Source: an uncultured Lachnospiraceae bacterium (GTDB lineage Bacteria > Bacillota_A > Clostridia > Lachnospirales > Lachnospiraceae). Taken from it: a stretch of 6,449 bases of DNA. The stretch is from the NCBI GenBank assembly GCA_946613735.1, contig CAMOFS010000097.1, forward strand, positions 1 to 6,449, written 5' to 3'. The translations under genes were made by a program, and so were the position numbers. Shown one piece after another: positions 1 to 6,225 of this stretch. The notes under the pieces were generated by a model. The model saw only the letters and a list, made by a program, of their open reading frames with translations, was not told the DNA's origin and searched no databases. How positions within the stretch are numbered: position 1 is the stretch's first letter; every line of letters starts with the position of its first letter.

Positions 1-263
1 GCATCTACTCCAGAAACACCTCCGATGCCTTTGCCATGGAGGCCCAGGATTTCTGTACCATGACCGTATTGGAGTATTCCGAGGTGTTGCAGATCCACGG
101 CTTCTATCTCAACCGGGATACCGCCACCATCAGCTTTGATATCGTAATGGATTTTAACGCTCAGGATACACAGCGGGTGTATATGGAGATAGTTGAAAAG
201 ATACACAACCAGTATCCGGACTACACCGTTGACATGCACCTGGATGCAGACATAAGTGACTGA
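1..263 (+). CDS. Cation diffusion facilitator transporter, C-terminal part (5' end outside window)
   Basis: This is the last part (about 86 residues) of a gene that starts before the window; the frame is open from position 3 to the TGA at 261-263. The ATG at 36 is internal, because the frame stays open upstream of it (residues IYSRNTSDAFA precede it). The visible segment resembles the cytoplasmic C-terminal domain of cation diffusion facilitator (CDF) metal exporters: a short alpha/beta domain with the pattern VLQIHGFYLN, then ISFDIVMDF, then a helix, then YPDYTVDMHLDADISD. In this family the domain dimerises and binds regulatory divalent metal under a six-helix membrane domain that exports Zn, Mn, Fe or Co by proton antiport. 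The membrane part and its metal-site residues are not in the window, so the substrate cannot be read. The pyruvate kinase-like gene follows after 24 nt and is probably co-transcribed. The family call is a pattern judgement from the C-terminal domain alone. Confidence 0.72.
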   Translation, partial: IYSRNTSDAFAMEAQDFCTMTVLEYSEVLQIHGFYLNRDTATISFDIVMDFNAQDTQRVYMEIVEKIHNQYPDYTVDMHLDADISD

Positions 264-287
264 TCATTCAATGGGAGTTTAGAAACT

Positions 288-1280
288 ATGGAAATATTTG
301 CAACACTGGGCCCGGCCTGTTCGAACCAAAACACCATATATGAGATGATGTGTCAGGGAATGACAGGTATGCGGCTCAATCTGTCCCATACGGATCTTGC
401 CGCCGGCAGCAGCCTGCTTACTGAGTTTGCCGCCGCAAAGGAACGCTTCGATGGAGGCTGCGAGCTTTTGATCGACCTTCAGGGACCGGAGCTCCGCATT
501 GGACGCATAGCCGAGGCACTTTCACTGGAGGACGGAACGGATGCCAAAATCCCCATCCCCGGCACTTTGGCAAAGCTTCTTACTCCGGGACAAACCGTGC
601 TTTTGGATGACGGAAAGCTGTCCGCGAAGGTTCTGATGGTGGACCGTCATATAGAAGACCCCTCCAGACCACGTTATGACGCAGTGGTTCACATCCTGCG
701 GGGTGGCGTATTAAAAAGCTCCAAGAGTCTCAAGATAGAGGGGCTGGACACCGAGCTTCCCACCCTGACCGATAGGGACAAAAGCAATCTTAAGGTAGCA
801 TCTGACTACGGAGTCACCACGGTGATGCTGCCCTTTGTCCGGGGTGCCTCCGACATCCGTGCCTTAAAAAGTGTAGTGGGCGACAGATTCAGGATCTTTG
901 CCAAGATAGAGAATATGGCAGGGGTAAAACACGCAGATGAGATCATAGAAGAGCTTGACCATAAAAGGGATATGCTGGTGATAGCCAGAGGTGATCTGGG
1001 AAATGCCATGCCTCTTTGGGCGCTTCCAAAGGTGCAGAAGCAGTTAGAGGAAGCCTGCCACAAAGCCCGTATGCCCTATATGGTTGTAACCGGGCTTTTA
1101 GCATCCATGGTCGAAAACCCGGCCCCCACCAGAGCCGAGGTTTCGGACGTGTATCACGCGATCTATCACGGTGCTTCAGCCATCATGGTCACCAATGAGA
1201 CCGCTGAGGGCAAGTACCCGGTAGATGTGATACGATACATGAAAAATATAGCAGACCAATTCACCCCCTTGTCCTCCTGA
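288..1280 (+). CDS. Pyruvate kinase-like protein, barrel and B domain only (no C-terminal domain)
   Basis: The 330-residue product is a divergent relative of pyruvate kinase (phosphoenolpyruvate + ADP to pyruvate + ATP, cytoplasmic). Family landmarks in order: ATLGPACS (5-12); MRLNLSHTD with Arg29, Asn31 and Ser33 (28-36); DLQGPELR (63-70); a B-domain lid (about 72-155) with LLDDGKLS; LPTLTDRDK (157-165); KIENMAGV with the catalytic-type Lys206 and metal ligand Glu208; ARGDLG with Asp236; VTGLLASM with Thr268; PTRAEVSDV (280-288); and NETAEGKYP (303-311). It ends where the barrel ends. Typical pyruvate kinases are about 470-590 residues, so the C-terminal domain, which carries the fructose-bisphosphate site and part of the tetramer interface in many homologues, is absent. 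The usual DTKGPEIR reads DLQGPELR, changing the Thr and Lys next to the active site, and the usual ATQM reads VTGL. A GGGAG at 273-277 lies 10 nt before the ATG. The gene follows the CDF gene by 24 nt and ends at the shared terminator. Metal and substrate residues are kept, so catalysis is possible but unproven; a regulatory or altered-substrate paralogue is the alternative. Confidence 0.85.
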   Translation: MEIFATLGPACSNQNTIYEMMCQGMTGMRLNLSHTDLAAGSSLLTEFAAAKERFDGGCELLIDLQGPELRIGRIAEALSLEDGTDAKIPIPGTLAKLLTPGQTVLLDDGKLSAKVLMVDRHIEDPSRPRYDAVVHILRGGVLKSSKSLKIEGLDTELPTLTDRDKSNLKVASDYGVTTVMLPFVRGASDIRALKSVVGDRFRIFAKIENMAGVKHADEIIEELDHKRDMLVIARGDLGNAMPLWALPKVQKQLEEACHKARMPYMVVTGLLASMVENPAPTRAEVSDVYHAIYHGASAIMVTNETAEGKYPVDVIRYMKNIADQFTPLSS

Positions 1281-1316
1281 GCATAGCTTGTCATCCTTCA
1301 ATACATTCAGAATGGC

Positions 1317-1354
1317 AAAAAAATAGAGGCAGGATCTCCTGCCTCCATTTTTTT
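1317..1354. terminator. Bidirectional Rho-independent terminator between convergent genes
   Basis: GAGGCAGG (1326-1333) pairs perfectly with CCTGCCTC (1338-1345) around an ATCT loop. The stem is followed on the plus strand by seven T (1348-1354), and preceded by seven A (1317-1323), which is a T run for the minus strand. It can therefore end both the pyruvate kinase-like unit from the left and the ddh unit from the right. The ddh stop codon (1353-1355) overlaps the plus-strand T run. Confidence 0.9.
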
Positions 1355-2324
1355 AAAGCATATGAGCTCTTAGCTCCTCACCTGAAAGCGGTGACAGATA
1401 AGCAGGCGCTATATCAAACATAGTCTTTGCACCGGATGCGCCCTCGCTGTTCATACGGTATGCAGCGCGTGCACAGGCAGCCAGCACAGACCCGGTGAAC
1501 TCGGGATTGGAGTCAAGCTTTAAGCTGTACTCTATAACATGCTTGTTCTCTCCGGTATCTCCGGAATATATCACCGAACCGCCGTGGGGAAGTCCACTGT
1601 ACTTTTCATTCAGCTCCTCCTGGGAGATAAAGGTCACAGTGGTGTCATAGTCTGCAAAGTAGTTGGGCATGGTCTTGATCTCGTTTTCGATACGGGCCAG
1701 ATCCGCTCCTTCTTCAGCTACCACAAAGCACTCCCTGGTATGCTTTTCCCTTGTGGACAGCTCGGGGTTTTCTCCCTTTCTTACACGCTCCACTGCATCA
1801 GGTACCGGAACGGTAAACTGTCTTGCATCACGGACCCCCTCTATTCGCCTGATGGCATCGGAATGCCCCTGACTGACTCCACGCCCCCAAAAGGTATAGT
1901 CCCTGCCACCGGGAAGCACGCTGTGGGAATACAGTCTGTTAATGGAAAACATCCCCGGATCCCATCCACATGAAATCACTCCCACCTTGCCGGCTTTTTT
2001 TGCAGCCTCATCAACCTTTGCAAAATGCGTCGGGATATTGGCATGGGTGTCAAAGCTGTCTATCACATTGTACATGGCAGCATATTTCGGGGTCATAGTG
2101 GGAAGATCCGTAGCAGATCCGCCACAGAGGATGAGCACGTCGATCTCATCTGTCATATGCTCCAGCTCATCTGCATGGAGCACCTTGGCTGTAGGCGTTG
2201 CTATCGTAACACTTTTGGGATCACGTCTTGTAAATACTGCCACAAGCTCCTGGTCATCATTTTTGGCCACAGCTTTTTCCACTCCTTTTCCAAGGTTACC
2301 GTAGCCCAGGATTCCTATCTTCAT
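1353..2324 (-). CDS. ddh: meso-Diaminopimelate D-dehydrogenase
   Basis: The 323-residue protein matches meso-diaminopimelate dehydrogenase (EC 1.4.1.16), an NADPH enzyme that reductively aminates L-2-amino-6-oxopimelate (tetrahydrodipicolinate) with ammonia to meso-DAP in one step, bypassing the succinylase, acetylase or aminotransferase routes. Sequence support: an N-terminal Rossmann motif GYGNLGKG (7-14); LCGGSATDLP (67-75); SFDTHANIP (90-98); CGWDPGMFS (119-127); WGRGVSQGHSDAIRRIEGV (146-164); GLPHGGSVIYSG with His247 (244-255); and DSNPEFTGSVLAACARAA with Asn273 (271-288). The last two correspond to the substrate-binding His and Asn region of the Corynebacterium glutamicum enzyme. The length equals the family norm (about 320-330). 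An AAAGGAGG sits 6 nt before the ATG. It is the last gene of the minus-strand cluster, 49 nt after the cyclophilin-like gene, and ends in the bidirectional terminator. I found no convincing private promoter in that 49-nt gap. It supplies lysine and peptidoglycan precursor. Confidence 0.96.
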   Translation of the reverse strand: MKIGILGYGNLGKGVEKAVAKNDDQELVAVFTRRDPKSVTIATPTAKVLHADELEHMTDEIDVLILCGGSATDLPTMTPKYAAMYNVIDSFDTHANIPTHFAKVDEAAKKAGKVGVISCGWDPGMFSINRLYSHSVLPGGRDYTFWGRGVSQGHSDAIRRIEGVRDARQFTVPVPDAVERVRKGENPELSTREKHTRECFVVAEEGADLARIENEIKTMPNYFADYDTTVTFISQEELNEKYSGLPHGGSVIYSGDTGENKHVIEYSLKLDSNPEFTGSVLAACARAAYRMNSEGASGAKTMFDIAPAYLSPLSGEELRAHML

Positions 2325-2373
2325 TTCTCTCCTCCTTTAAGTTATAAAAACTAAATAGTTAACGTATCGATAA

Positions 2374-2721
2374 TTACCCCTCATACAGCTCCAGCATGAG
2401 GCTAGCAGGTGCAAGAAGGTTTTTGATGGATGACTCAGAAGCACCCTTGATATGTCCCAGCTTGGTACAGGACACGTCATCCTCTCCCGCAAATAATACC
2501 AGGTTGTCACCCGAGATGGCGATATCACCAGGCTTGGTCATAAGATTTCTGTCATTCCTGGGAACAGGTATCCCGAGGCTTCCCACCTGCCTGATACCGT
2601 TTCTGGACATGGGTATCCTCTTTACTGCAGATAGCTTGTTCATGATCGCCTGTACGGCACTTCTATTCTCCCATTCCACGTCCACATTTCTGTTCGCTAT
2701 CTTAATCTTAAGGTCACTCAT
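2374..2721 (-). CDS. Small protein with cyclophilin-like fold (PF18050 type)
   Basis: The 115-residue cytoplasmic protein has no signal peptide or membrane segment. Residues about 46-91 carry the pattern of the bacterial cyclophilin-like beta-barrel family: VGSLGIPVP, then TKPGDIAISGDNLVLFAGE, then TKLGHIKG, matching the family theme of a GSLG-P motif, a PGDI turn, a hydrophobic LVLF strand and a final LGxI strand. The first 40 residues (KIKIANRNVDVEW then a helix SAVQAIMNKL) fit the strand and helix that open this fold. Members of the family are structurally related to peptidyl-prolyl isomerases, but their activity is mostly undetermined, so I assign no reaction. The start is set by AGAGGTG 5 nt before the ATG; that site overlaps the TAG stop of the 105-residue gene only 9 nt upstream, so the two are very likely translated together. 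Both proteins begin with MSD. The ddh gene follows after 49 nt. Confidence 0.75.
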   Translation of the reverse strand: MSDLKIKIANRNVDVEWENRSAVQAIMNKLSAVKRIPMSRNGIRQVGSLGIPVPRNDRNLMTKPGDIAISGDNLVLFAGEDDVSCTKLGHIKGASESSIKNLLAPASLMLELYEG

Positions 2722-2730
2722 ATCACACCT

Positions 2731-3048
2731 CTATTTTACGCTCTTGTTCTTCTGGCTTATGATCTCCGCGACACACAGATTTGCAAGCTTGATATGCGCC
2801 ACAAGCTGCTTTTGGTTGGTATCCTTGCTGTTTGCAAATTTCTTCTGGTAGGTCTCTAATGTGGCCCTGACCTTGCGAAGATCCGCGAGGGACACATCGG
2901 ATATCTTCAGGGTCTCAAGCGCTCCTGTATTCTCGATGTAGTTGCTTGTCTCGATCTTGATATCTGCCTCGTTCTCCTGTGAAAATGCATCTGCCAGTCC
3001 GCCGATCAGGCTTGCCTTTGTACTGTAATCCATCTTAAAATCACTCAT
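2731..3048 (-). CDS. Unrecognised small helical protein (105 aa)
   Basis: I do not recognise this family. The product is small, soluble and polar, with one Cys and no Trp, no signal peptide and no membrane segment. It reads as two helices (about 9-24 and 52-99) joined by a polar stretch with ENEADIKIETSNYIENTGAL; the second helix is long and basic, ending in QKNKSVK. A consensus AAGGAGGG lies 7 nt before the ATG at 3048, the best ribosome binding site in the cluster, suggesting strong translation. It starts 33 nt after the GHL10 gene and ends 9 nt before the cyclophilin-like gene. A helical-hairpin protein of about 100 residues could be a partner or adaptor, or a small type VII secretion-type protein, but there is no WXG motif and nothing here proves either. 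The gene is judged real because of the strong ribosome binding site, tight operon spacing and protein-like composition. Confidence 0.8.
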   Translation of the reverse strand: MSDFKMDYSTKASLIGGLADAFSQENEADIKIETSNYIENTGALETLKISDVSLADLRKVRATLETYQKKFANSKDTNQKQLVAHIKLANLCVAEIISQKNKSVK

Positions 3049-3081
3049 AACACATTCCCTCCTTTTCGTGATCTTTGTAGA

Positions 3082-4161
3082 CTATAACGCCTTGCGTAGG
3101 TTCTTTCTTTCCTTGGCCGATTCTTTGTTGTACAGGTAGGATGCAGAGAAAAGGACAAAGCCATCCCAACCGGCCTCTTTTGCCTTCTTAATCTGAGTCA
3201 CCATATTCTTATTTGATCTGACCCAGCCGTGGTCATAGGTAAAATCGTAGCCGCAGCGGTAAAGCGCCAGACCCGCATACAACCTTGCACTGTTGGTACG
3301 CAGACCTCCGAACTCATTAAGTCTGTCGGAGTACATGGTGGTGGTACCCTCCGCACCATACTGGTCAGTCCAATAGATCTGGGGAACCAGATAATCCACA
3401 TATCCTTCCTGTGTAAGCCAGGTCTGTACATCCGCACCACTGTTCATGTCATTAGCGTAGTTGGCCTGGGGGCTGATGCCAAAGACCAGGTCTTTTTTCT
3501 GGCATAGCCTATACACGGACTTTATCAGCTTGTTCACTTTTTTTCTCTTCTGCTCCGGAGTGATATCCCTGGCATATACCTTTTGAGACTTGTAATTTTT
3601 CACATATCCACCCTGGGAGTGATAAAAATAATCATCAAAATGTATGCCGTCAATATCATATGCTGAAAGCTCCTTGATGGCTGTTTTCACACGTGTCATA
3701 TTGGCACTCTTACCCGGATCTAAAAACATGGAGGAATTGATGCGATAGGGATTCATCCACGCATGGACCTCCACATCGTAGTCCTTTGCCACCTCTATAA
3801 AATCTGCCAGGGGGTCATAGGAATAGGTGTCTGCCGCGCTCACATTCCTGGCCGCCTTTGAAGACATATAAGATGATGCCGGAAAAGTATCGCTCATCCA
3901 GATGGCATCATCGAAGGCGCGCACATGTAAAAAGACAGTATTGATGTTGTATTTGGAAGCCGTATCTAAAAACGAAGCCACATTTTCCATGTAGGTGGTC
4001 TCATCCACATCCTTCATGCCAAGAGTGGAATAATCTCCAAAAGACAGCCATATGCCCCGCATATCATCCGACGGCGAAGCAGCCATGGCCGTACCGGCAG
4101 GCATCATCAAAAATACTGCCAAGAATATAGCCAGGATCAGTCCGTAAGCAACTCTTTTCAT
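3082..4161 (-). CDS. Secreted family 10 glycosyl hydrolase-like protein (GHL10, DUF187/YngK-DigH type)
   Basis: The 359-residue exported protein has a signal peptide: basic MKR, a hydrophobic run GLILAIFLAVFLMM (7-20), and a probable cleavage after TAMA (Ala27) or AMAA (Ala28). The rest is one GHL10 (TIM-barrel) domain with family landmarks in order: MRGIWLSF (34-41), FLHVRAFDDAIW with the acidic pair (77-88), FPASSYMS (93-100), VHAWMNPYRI (132-141), IDGIHFDDYFY with Asp176-Asp177 (170-180), FGISPQANY (227-235), VDYLVPQIYW (255-264) and GWDGFVLFSASYL (331-343). Relatives include B. subtilis YngK and E. coli DigH (YddW), the latter a peptidoglycan glycosidase acting on glycans stripped of peptides. 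No SH3, LysM or S-layer domain is attached, so it is free or surface-associated through the barrel alone. An AAGGAG lies 11 nt before the ATG, slightly long. The gene follows threonine aldolase by 51 nt. Fold and secretion are well supported; the substrate is inferred. Confidence 0.9.
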   Translation of the reverse strand: MKRVAYGLILAIFLAVFLMMPAGTAMAASPSDDMRGIWLSFGDYSTLGMKDVDETTYMENVASFLDTASKYNINTVFLHVRAFDDAIWMSDTFPASSYMSSKAARNVSAADTYSYDPLADFIEVAKDYDVEVHAWMNPYRINSSMFLDPGKSANMTRVKTAIKELSAYDIDGIHFDDYFYHSQGGYVKNYKSQKVYARDITPEQKRKKVNKLIKSVYRLCQKKDLVFGISPQANYANDMNSGADVQTWLTQEGYVDYLVPQIYWTDQYGAEGTTTMYSDRLNEFGGLRTNSARLYAGLALYRCGYDFTYDHGWVRSNKNMVTQIKKAKEAGWDGFVLFSASYLYNKESAKERKNLRKAL

Positions 4162-4212
4162 TATCCTATGATCTCCTTTTCGTCCTCTTTCACTTGCCCA
4201 TCAGGCCTATGT

Positions 4213-5250
4213 TCACATGCCCGTCTTTTTAAAATCCTGATCAAGCGCCGCCAGATCCTCCTTTGTAGTGGACCAGCTTGTGGCAAAACGGACCATGGTA
4301 TGATCCTCATCCTTTTTCTCCCAGAAGCTCATTGCCACATCCTCTTCAAGGCGCTTCATCTTGTCATTCTCCAAAACAACAAACTGCTGATTGGTCGGAG
4401 AATCGATGCAGGTCTTGATTCCGTGTGCTCTGAATATCTCCTTGAGCTCATCCGCCATCTCTATGGCGTGACGGCTTATCTCAAAATACAGATCGTCGGT
4501 AAAAAGGGTATCAAACTGTATGCCCACGAGCCTGCCCTTTGCCAGAAGCGCGCCACGCCTCTTTACCGAGGTCGTAAAGTGTTTGGGCCTGTTATTCTTT
4601 GTGAATACAACAGCTTCGCCGCACAGTGCCCCAACCTTGGTTCCTCCGATATAGAATACATCACAAAGATTTGCTATATCCTCAAGCGTCACATCGTTTT
4701 CTGCACTCATCAGTCCATATCCGAGACGGGCACCATCGATAAAAAGGGGTATATCGTATTCGTGACAGACCTTCGATATGGCTTCAAGTTCCTTTTTAGT
4801 ATACAGCGTACCGTATTCAGTCGGAAATGAAATATACACCATACCGGGAAACACCATATGCTCGTGATTGGCATCAGCAAAAAAACCTGACAGATATCCC
4901 GAAAGATCATCTGCATCAATCTTGCCACAACTCTCCGGCAATGTAAGCACCTTGTGCCCCGTATACTCGATCGCACCGGCCTCATGGACACTCACATGTC
5001 CTGTCTCGGCCGCTATGACTCCCTGATGGTCAGCCAGCATGGTCGATATAACGACTTCATTTGCCTGAGTACCTCCGGCCAGGAACTCCACATCCACGTC
5101 TTTTCCTATTGCTTCACAAATCTTTTCCCTTGCACTTTCACTATAATGATCAGTGCCATATCCCGGCAGACTCTCCAAATTCGTTTCGACAAGTCTTTTT
5201 ATGATATCGGGATGTGCACCTGCTATATAATCGCTTTCAAACGAAACCAT
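4213..5250 (-). CDS. ltaE: Low-specificity L-threonine aldolase (PLP enzyme)
   Basis: The 345-residue protein is a fold-type I PLP enzyme of the threonine aldolase/beta-eliminating lyase family: L-threonine or L-allo-threonine to glycine and acetaldehyde (EC 4.1.2.48), cytoplasmic. Landmarks: FESDYIAGAHPDI (4-16); YGTDHYSESAREKI (31-44); FLAGGTQANE (56-65), the phosphate-binding turn; ETGHVSVHEAGAIE (82-95), with His85 likely stacking on PLP; IDGARLGYG (171-179) with Asp172 and Arg175; and IGGTKVGALCGEA (201-213) with the Schiff-base Lys205. A longer frame opens at 5367, but those first residues are unlike the family and start upstream of the promoter at 5293-5321, so they cannot all be transcribed from it. 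ATGATG occurs at 5253 and 5250; GAGGAGG ends 2 nt from the first and 5 nt from the second, so 5250 is chosen. It is the first gene of the minus-strand cluster. The gene symbol follows the E. coli name of the low-specificity enzyme; strict L- or allo-specificity cannot be read from sequence. Confidence 0.93.
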   Translation of the reverse strand: MVSFESDYIAGAHPDIIKRLVETNLESLPGYGTDHYSESAREKICEAIGKDVDVEFLAGGTQANEVVISTMLADHQGVIAAETGHVSVHEAGAIEYTGHKVLTLPESCGKIDADDLSGYLSGFFADANHEHMVFPGMVYISFPTEYGTLYTKKELEAISKVCHEYDIPLFIDGARLGYGLMSAENDVTLEDIANLCDVFYIGGTKVGALCGEAVVFTKNNRPKHFTTSVKRRGALLAKGRLVGIQFDTLFTDDLYFEISRHAIEMADELKEIFRAHGIKTCIDSPTNQQFVVLENDKMKRLEEDVAMSFWEKKDEDHTMVRFATSWSTTKEDLAALDQDFKKTGM

Positions 5251-5255
5251 CATAT

Positions 5256-5262
5256 CCTCCTC
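5256..5262 (-). promoter_or_regulatory. Ribosome binding site that decides the threonine aldolase start
   Basis: Read on the minus strand this is GAGGAGG, followed by AT and then ATGATG. Spacing is 2 nt to the first ATG (5253) and 5 nt to the second (5250), favouring the second Met. The family alignment (F-x-SDY close to the N-terminus) agrees with either. Confidence 0.8.
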
Positions 5263-5292
5263 ACACCACAAAGTGCATAAAAATCTAAAGGC

Positions 5293-5321
5293 ATAATACC
5301 ACAACGCCAAAATATTATCAA
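5293..5321 (-). promoter_or_regulatory. Sigma-A type promoter for the threonine aldolase cluster
   Basis: On the minus strand the -35 box is TTGATA (5316-5321) and the -10 box is TATTAT (5293-5298), separated by exactly 17 nt; each box differs from consensus at one or two positions. Transcription would start near 5286, giving a leader of about 36 nt to the ATG at 5250. No other gap in the cluster shows a promoter of this quality, so it may drive all five minus-strand genes. Confidence 0.8.
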
Positions 5322-5395
5322 AACCTTTGTGTAAAAGCGACAAGGACGCATAGCTAGTTTTGGGCACAATGCCACTTTTTGCAAATCCAAAAACA

Positions 5396-5425
5396 TTGTA
5401 AGGTTATTGTCAGGTGGCCTATGAT
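5396..5425 (+). promoter_or_regulatory. Possible promoter for the helical-protein gene
   Basis: TTGTAA (5396-5401) and TATGAT (5420-5425) are separated by 18 nt, giving a predicted start near 5432 and a leader of about 28 nt. An alternative pair, TTGTCA (5407-5412) with TACTGA (5430-5435) at 17 nt, has a poorer -10 box. This is weaker than the divergent minus-strand promoter. Confidence 0.45.
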
Positions 5426-5446
5426 AAAATACTGACAGTATGCTAT

Positions 5447-5453
5447 GGGGGTG
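5447..5453 (+). promoter_or_regulatory. Ribosome binding site that decides the start at 5460
   Basis: GGGGGTG pairs with the 16S anti-Shine-Dalgarno end (one G-U wobble) and lies 6 nt before the ATG at 5460. The in-frame ATG at 5445 overlaps this element and has no such site upstream of it, so the downstream ATG is preferred. Confidence 0.7.
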
Positions 5454-5459
5454 TGTGAT

Positions 5460-6131
5460 ATGCCAAAGACGTTAAACATTCACTGGAAAGATAATGTATA
5501 TAGCGATTTTGCAGTAGACATGCAGTCGCTTTTGGATCTGTGTACGGATATAAAACAGCAGGGTGCGATCGAAAGTATACAGACAGAGCTTAAGGCGCTG
5601 TATGATTCCATGCCCGAGGGCAATGCAAAAAACGATCTAAATAATGTGATCAAGAAGGTCACTGACATCCAGGGCTTCATTACAAAATTTGTATCAGAGC
5701 AATCCAAGCGTACTTCCGCCTTAAACGGTCTCAAAAATAAAAAATATGCGGAAGGCGAACTCGGCGAAGGCATGTACCGCCGGGATGCCATGGAGCTGAA
5801 GCTTCTTTTAAAAATGAATAAGGGGCTTTTCTTTGAATCCCATTATGACGAGTTGGAAAAGAAAAATGTTTCTAAAAAGGGCGCTCTTCCACTGGATCTT
5901 CGTGCTGCTTTGGACAGCTTTCATCTCAACGACGACTACAACACCTATGACAAAAACGAGGAGCTTTTCAACCGCGTGGATAATCTTTTCAATAATTTTG
6001 CACGGATGCAGAATATGCTGTCCCGCATTTATACTCTCCAGGACAATTACATCACTACAAACCGGATAAAAGAACACATAGATCATAAAAACACGGAGCT
6101 TAAAGAGCTCGGCACTGGAGGATGCTGTTAA
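5460..6131 (+). CDS. Unrecognised charged helical protein, N-terminal part of a frameshifted gene
   Basis: I do not recognise this family. From the ATG at 5460 the frame gives 223 residues and ends at TAA 6129-6131, but the last residues (GTGGCC) look like out-of-frame sequence and protein-like sequence resumes in the next frame. The protein is soluble and mostly helical, rich in Lys, Glu, Asp, Asn and Leu, with no signal peptide or membrane segment. Helices are broken by PEGN (52-55), by GELGEGMYRRD (98-109) and by an acidic loop HLNDDYNTYDKN (155-166); the end (about 167-217) has the hydrophobic spacing of a coiled coil. Such architecture occurs in structural, scaffold or secretion-linked proteins, but no motif picks one. 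It is transcribed divergently from threonine aldolase with its own likely promoter. The start at 5460 rests on the GGGGGTG site. Confidence 0.75.
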   Translation: MPKTLNIHWKDNVYSDFAVDMQSLLDLCTDIKQQGAIESIQTELKALYDSMPEGNAKNDLNNVIKKVTDIQGFITKFVSEQSKRTSALNGLKNKKYAEGELGEGMYRRDAMELKLLLKMNKGLFFESHYDELEKKNVSKKGALPLDLRAALDSFHLNDDYNTYDKNEELFNRVDNLFNNFARMQNMLSRIYTLQDNYITTNRIKEHIDHKNTELKELGTGGCC

Positions 6132-6225
6132 GGAAAAGGACGACCTGACAGGCAGAGAGGCTGAATTTAGAGAGAAAAAAAACAAGGCAGATGAAAAGCT
6201 AAAGGATGCAAAAGCTGGCTTCTAA
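6113..6225 (+). pseudogene. Frame-shifted middle segment of the same helical protein gene
   Basis: The second frame (codon starts at 6115, 6118 and so on) is open from 6082 to the TAA at 6223-6225 and reads LEDAVKEKDDLTGREAEF, then REKKNKADEKLKDAKA. This is a highly charged coiled-coil segment continuing the style of the upstream frame, which stops at 6129. It has no start codon or ribosome binding site of its own. Removing one G from GG at 6111-6112 joins the frames as KEL-ALEDAVKEK. It is best read as part of the gene beginning at 5460 after a +1 shift, from either a sequencing or assembly error or a real mutation. Confidence 0.7.

Larger units (their letters stand above)
5254..5459. other. 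Divergent intergenic region
   Basis: About 205 bases between the divergent threonine aldolase and coiled-coil genes hold the two promoters and ribosome binding sites listed separately. Apart from those I see no RNA gene, riboswitch-like leader or terminator. The stretch is locally AT-rich, as expected for promoters. Confidence 0.7.

Noticed and set aside
1539..1973. Open frame of 144 codons on the plus strand opposite ddh (and overlapping ones at 1663, 1942 and 2025)
   Set aside because: These are antisense to the well-conserved ddh coding sequence, mutually overlapping in different frames and without recognisable domains.
2341..2363. AT-rich inverted repeat (AACTA-AA-TAGTT) and TATAAC in the gap upstream of ddh as a private promoter or terminator
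   Set aside because: The stem is only 5 weak base pairs and no -35 box is found at a suitable distance; ddh is more simply explained as part of the upstream transcript.
2396..2851. Plus-strand frame of 151 codons with hydrophobic stretches, opposite the two small genes
   Set aside because: It spans the junction of two minus-strand genes that have good ribosome binding sites and protein-like composition; its apparent membrane-like segments are the antisense of charged helices.
4168..4830. Open frame of 220 codons on the plus strand opposite threonine aldolase
   Set aside because: It lies antisense to a clearly recognised enzyme, has no family-like motifs, and its Cys/His/Ile-rich composition is typical of a shadow frame.
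5267..5331. Inverted 7-base repeat CACAAAG (5267-5273) / CTTTGTG (5325-5331) flanking the threonine aldolase promoter
   Set aside because: A 7-base inverted match within about 200 bases is expected about once by chance, and the arms do not extend further; not enough to claim an operator.
5808..6185. Minus-strand frame of 125 codons opposite the helical-protein gene, and plus-strand frame at 5833
   Set aside because: Both are shadows of the charged coiled-coil coding sequence, with implausible composition and no ribosome binding site.
6082..6225. Programmed ribosomal frameshift as the explanation for the frame changes
   Set aside because: No known +1 or -1 signal is visible at 6082-6128 or 6203-6222, and the eight-A run at 6175-6182 lies where only the middle frame makes sense; two consecutive programmed events would be exceptional.
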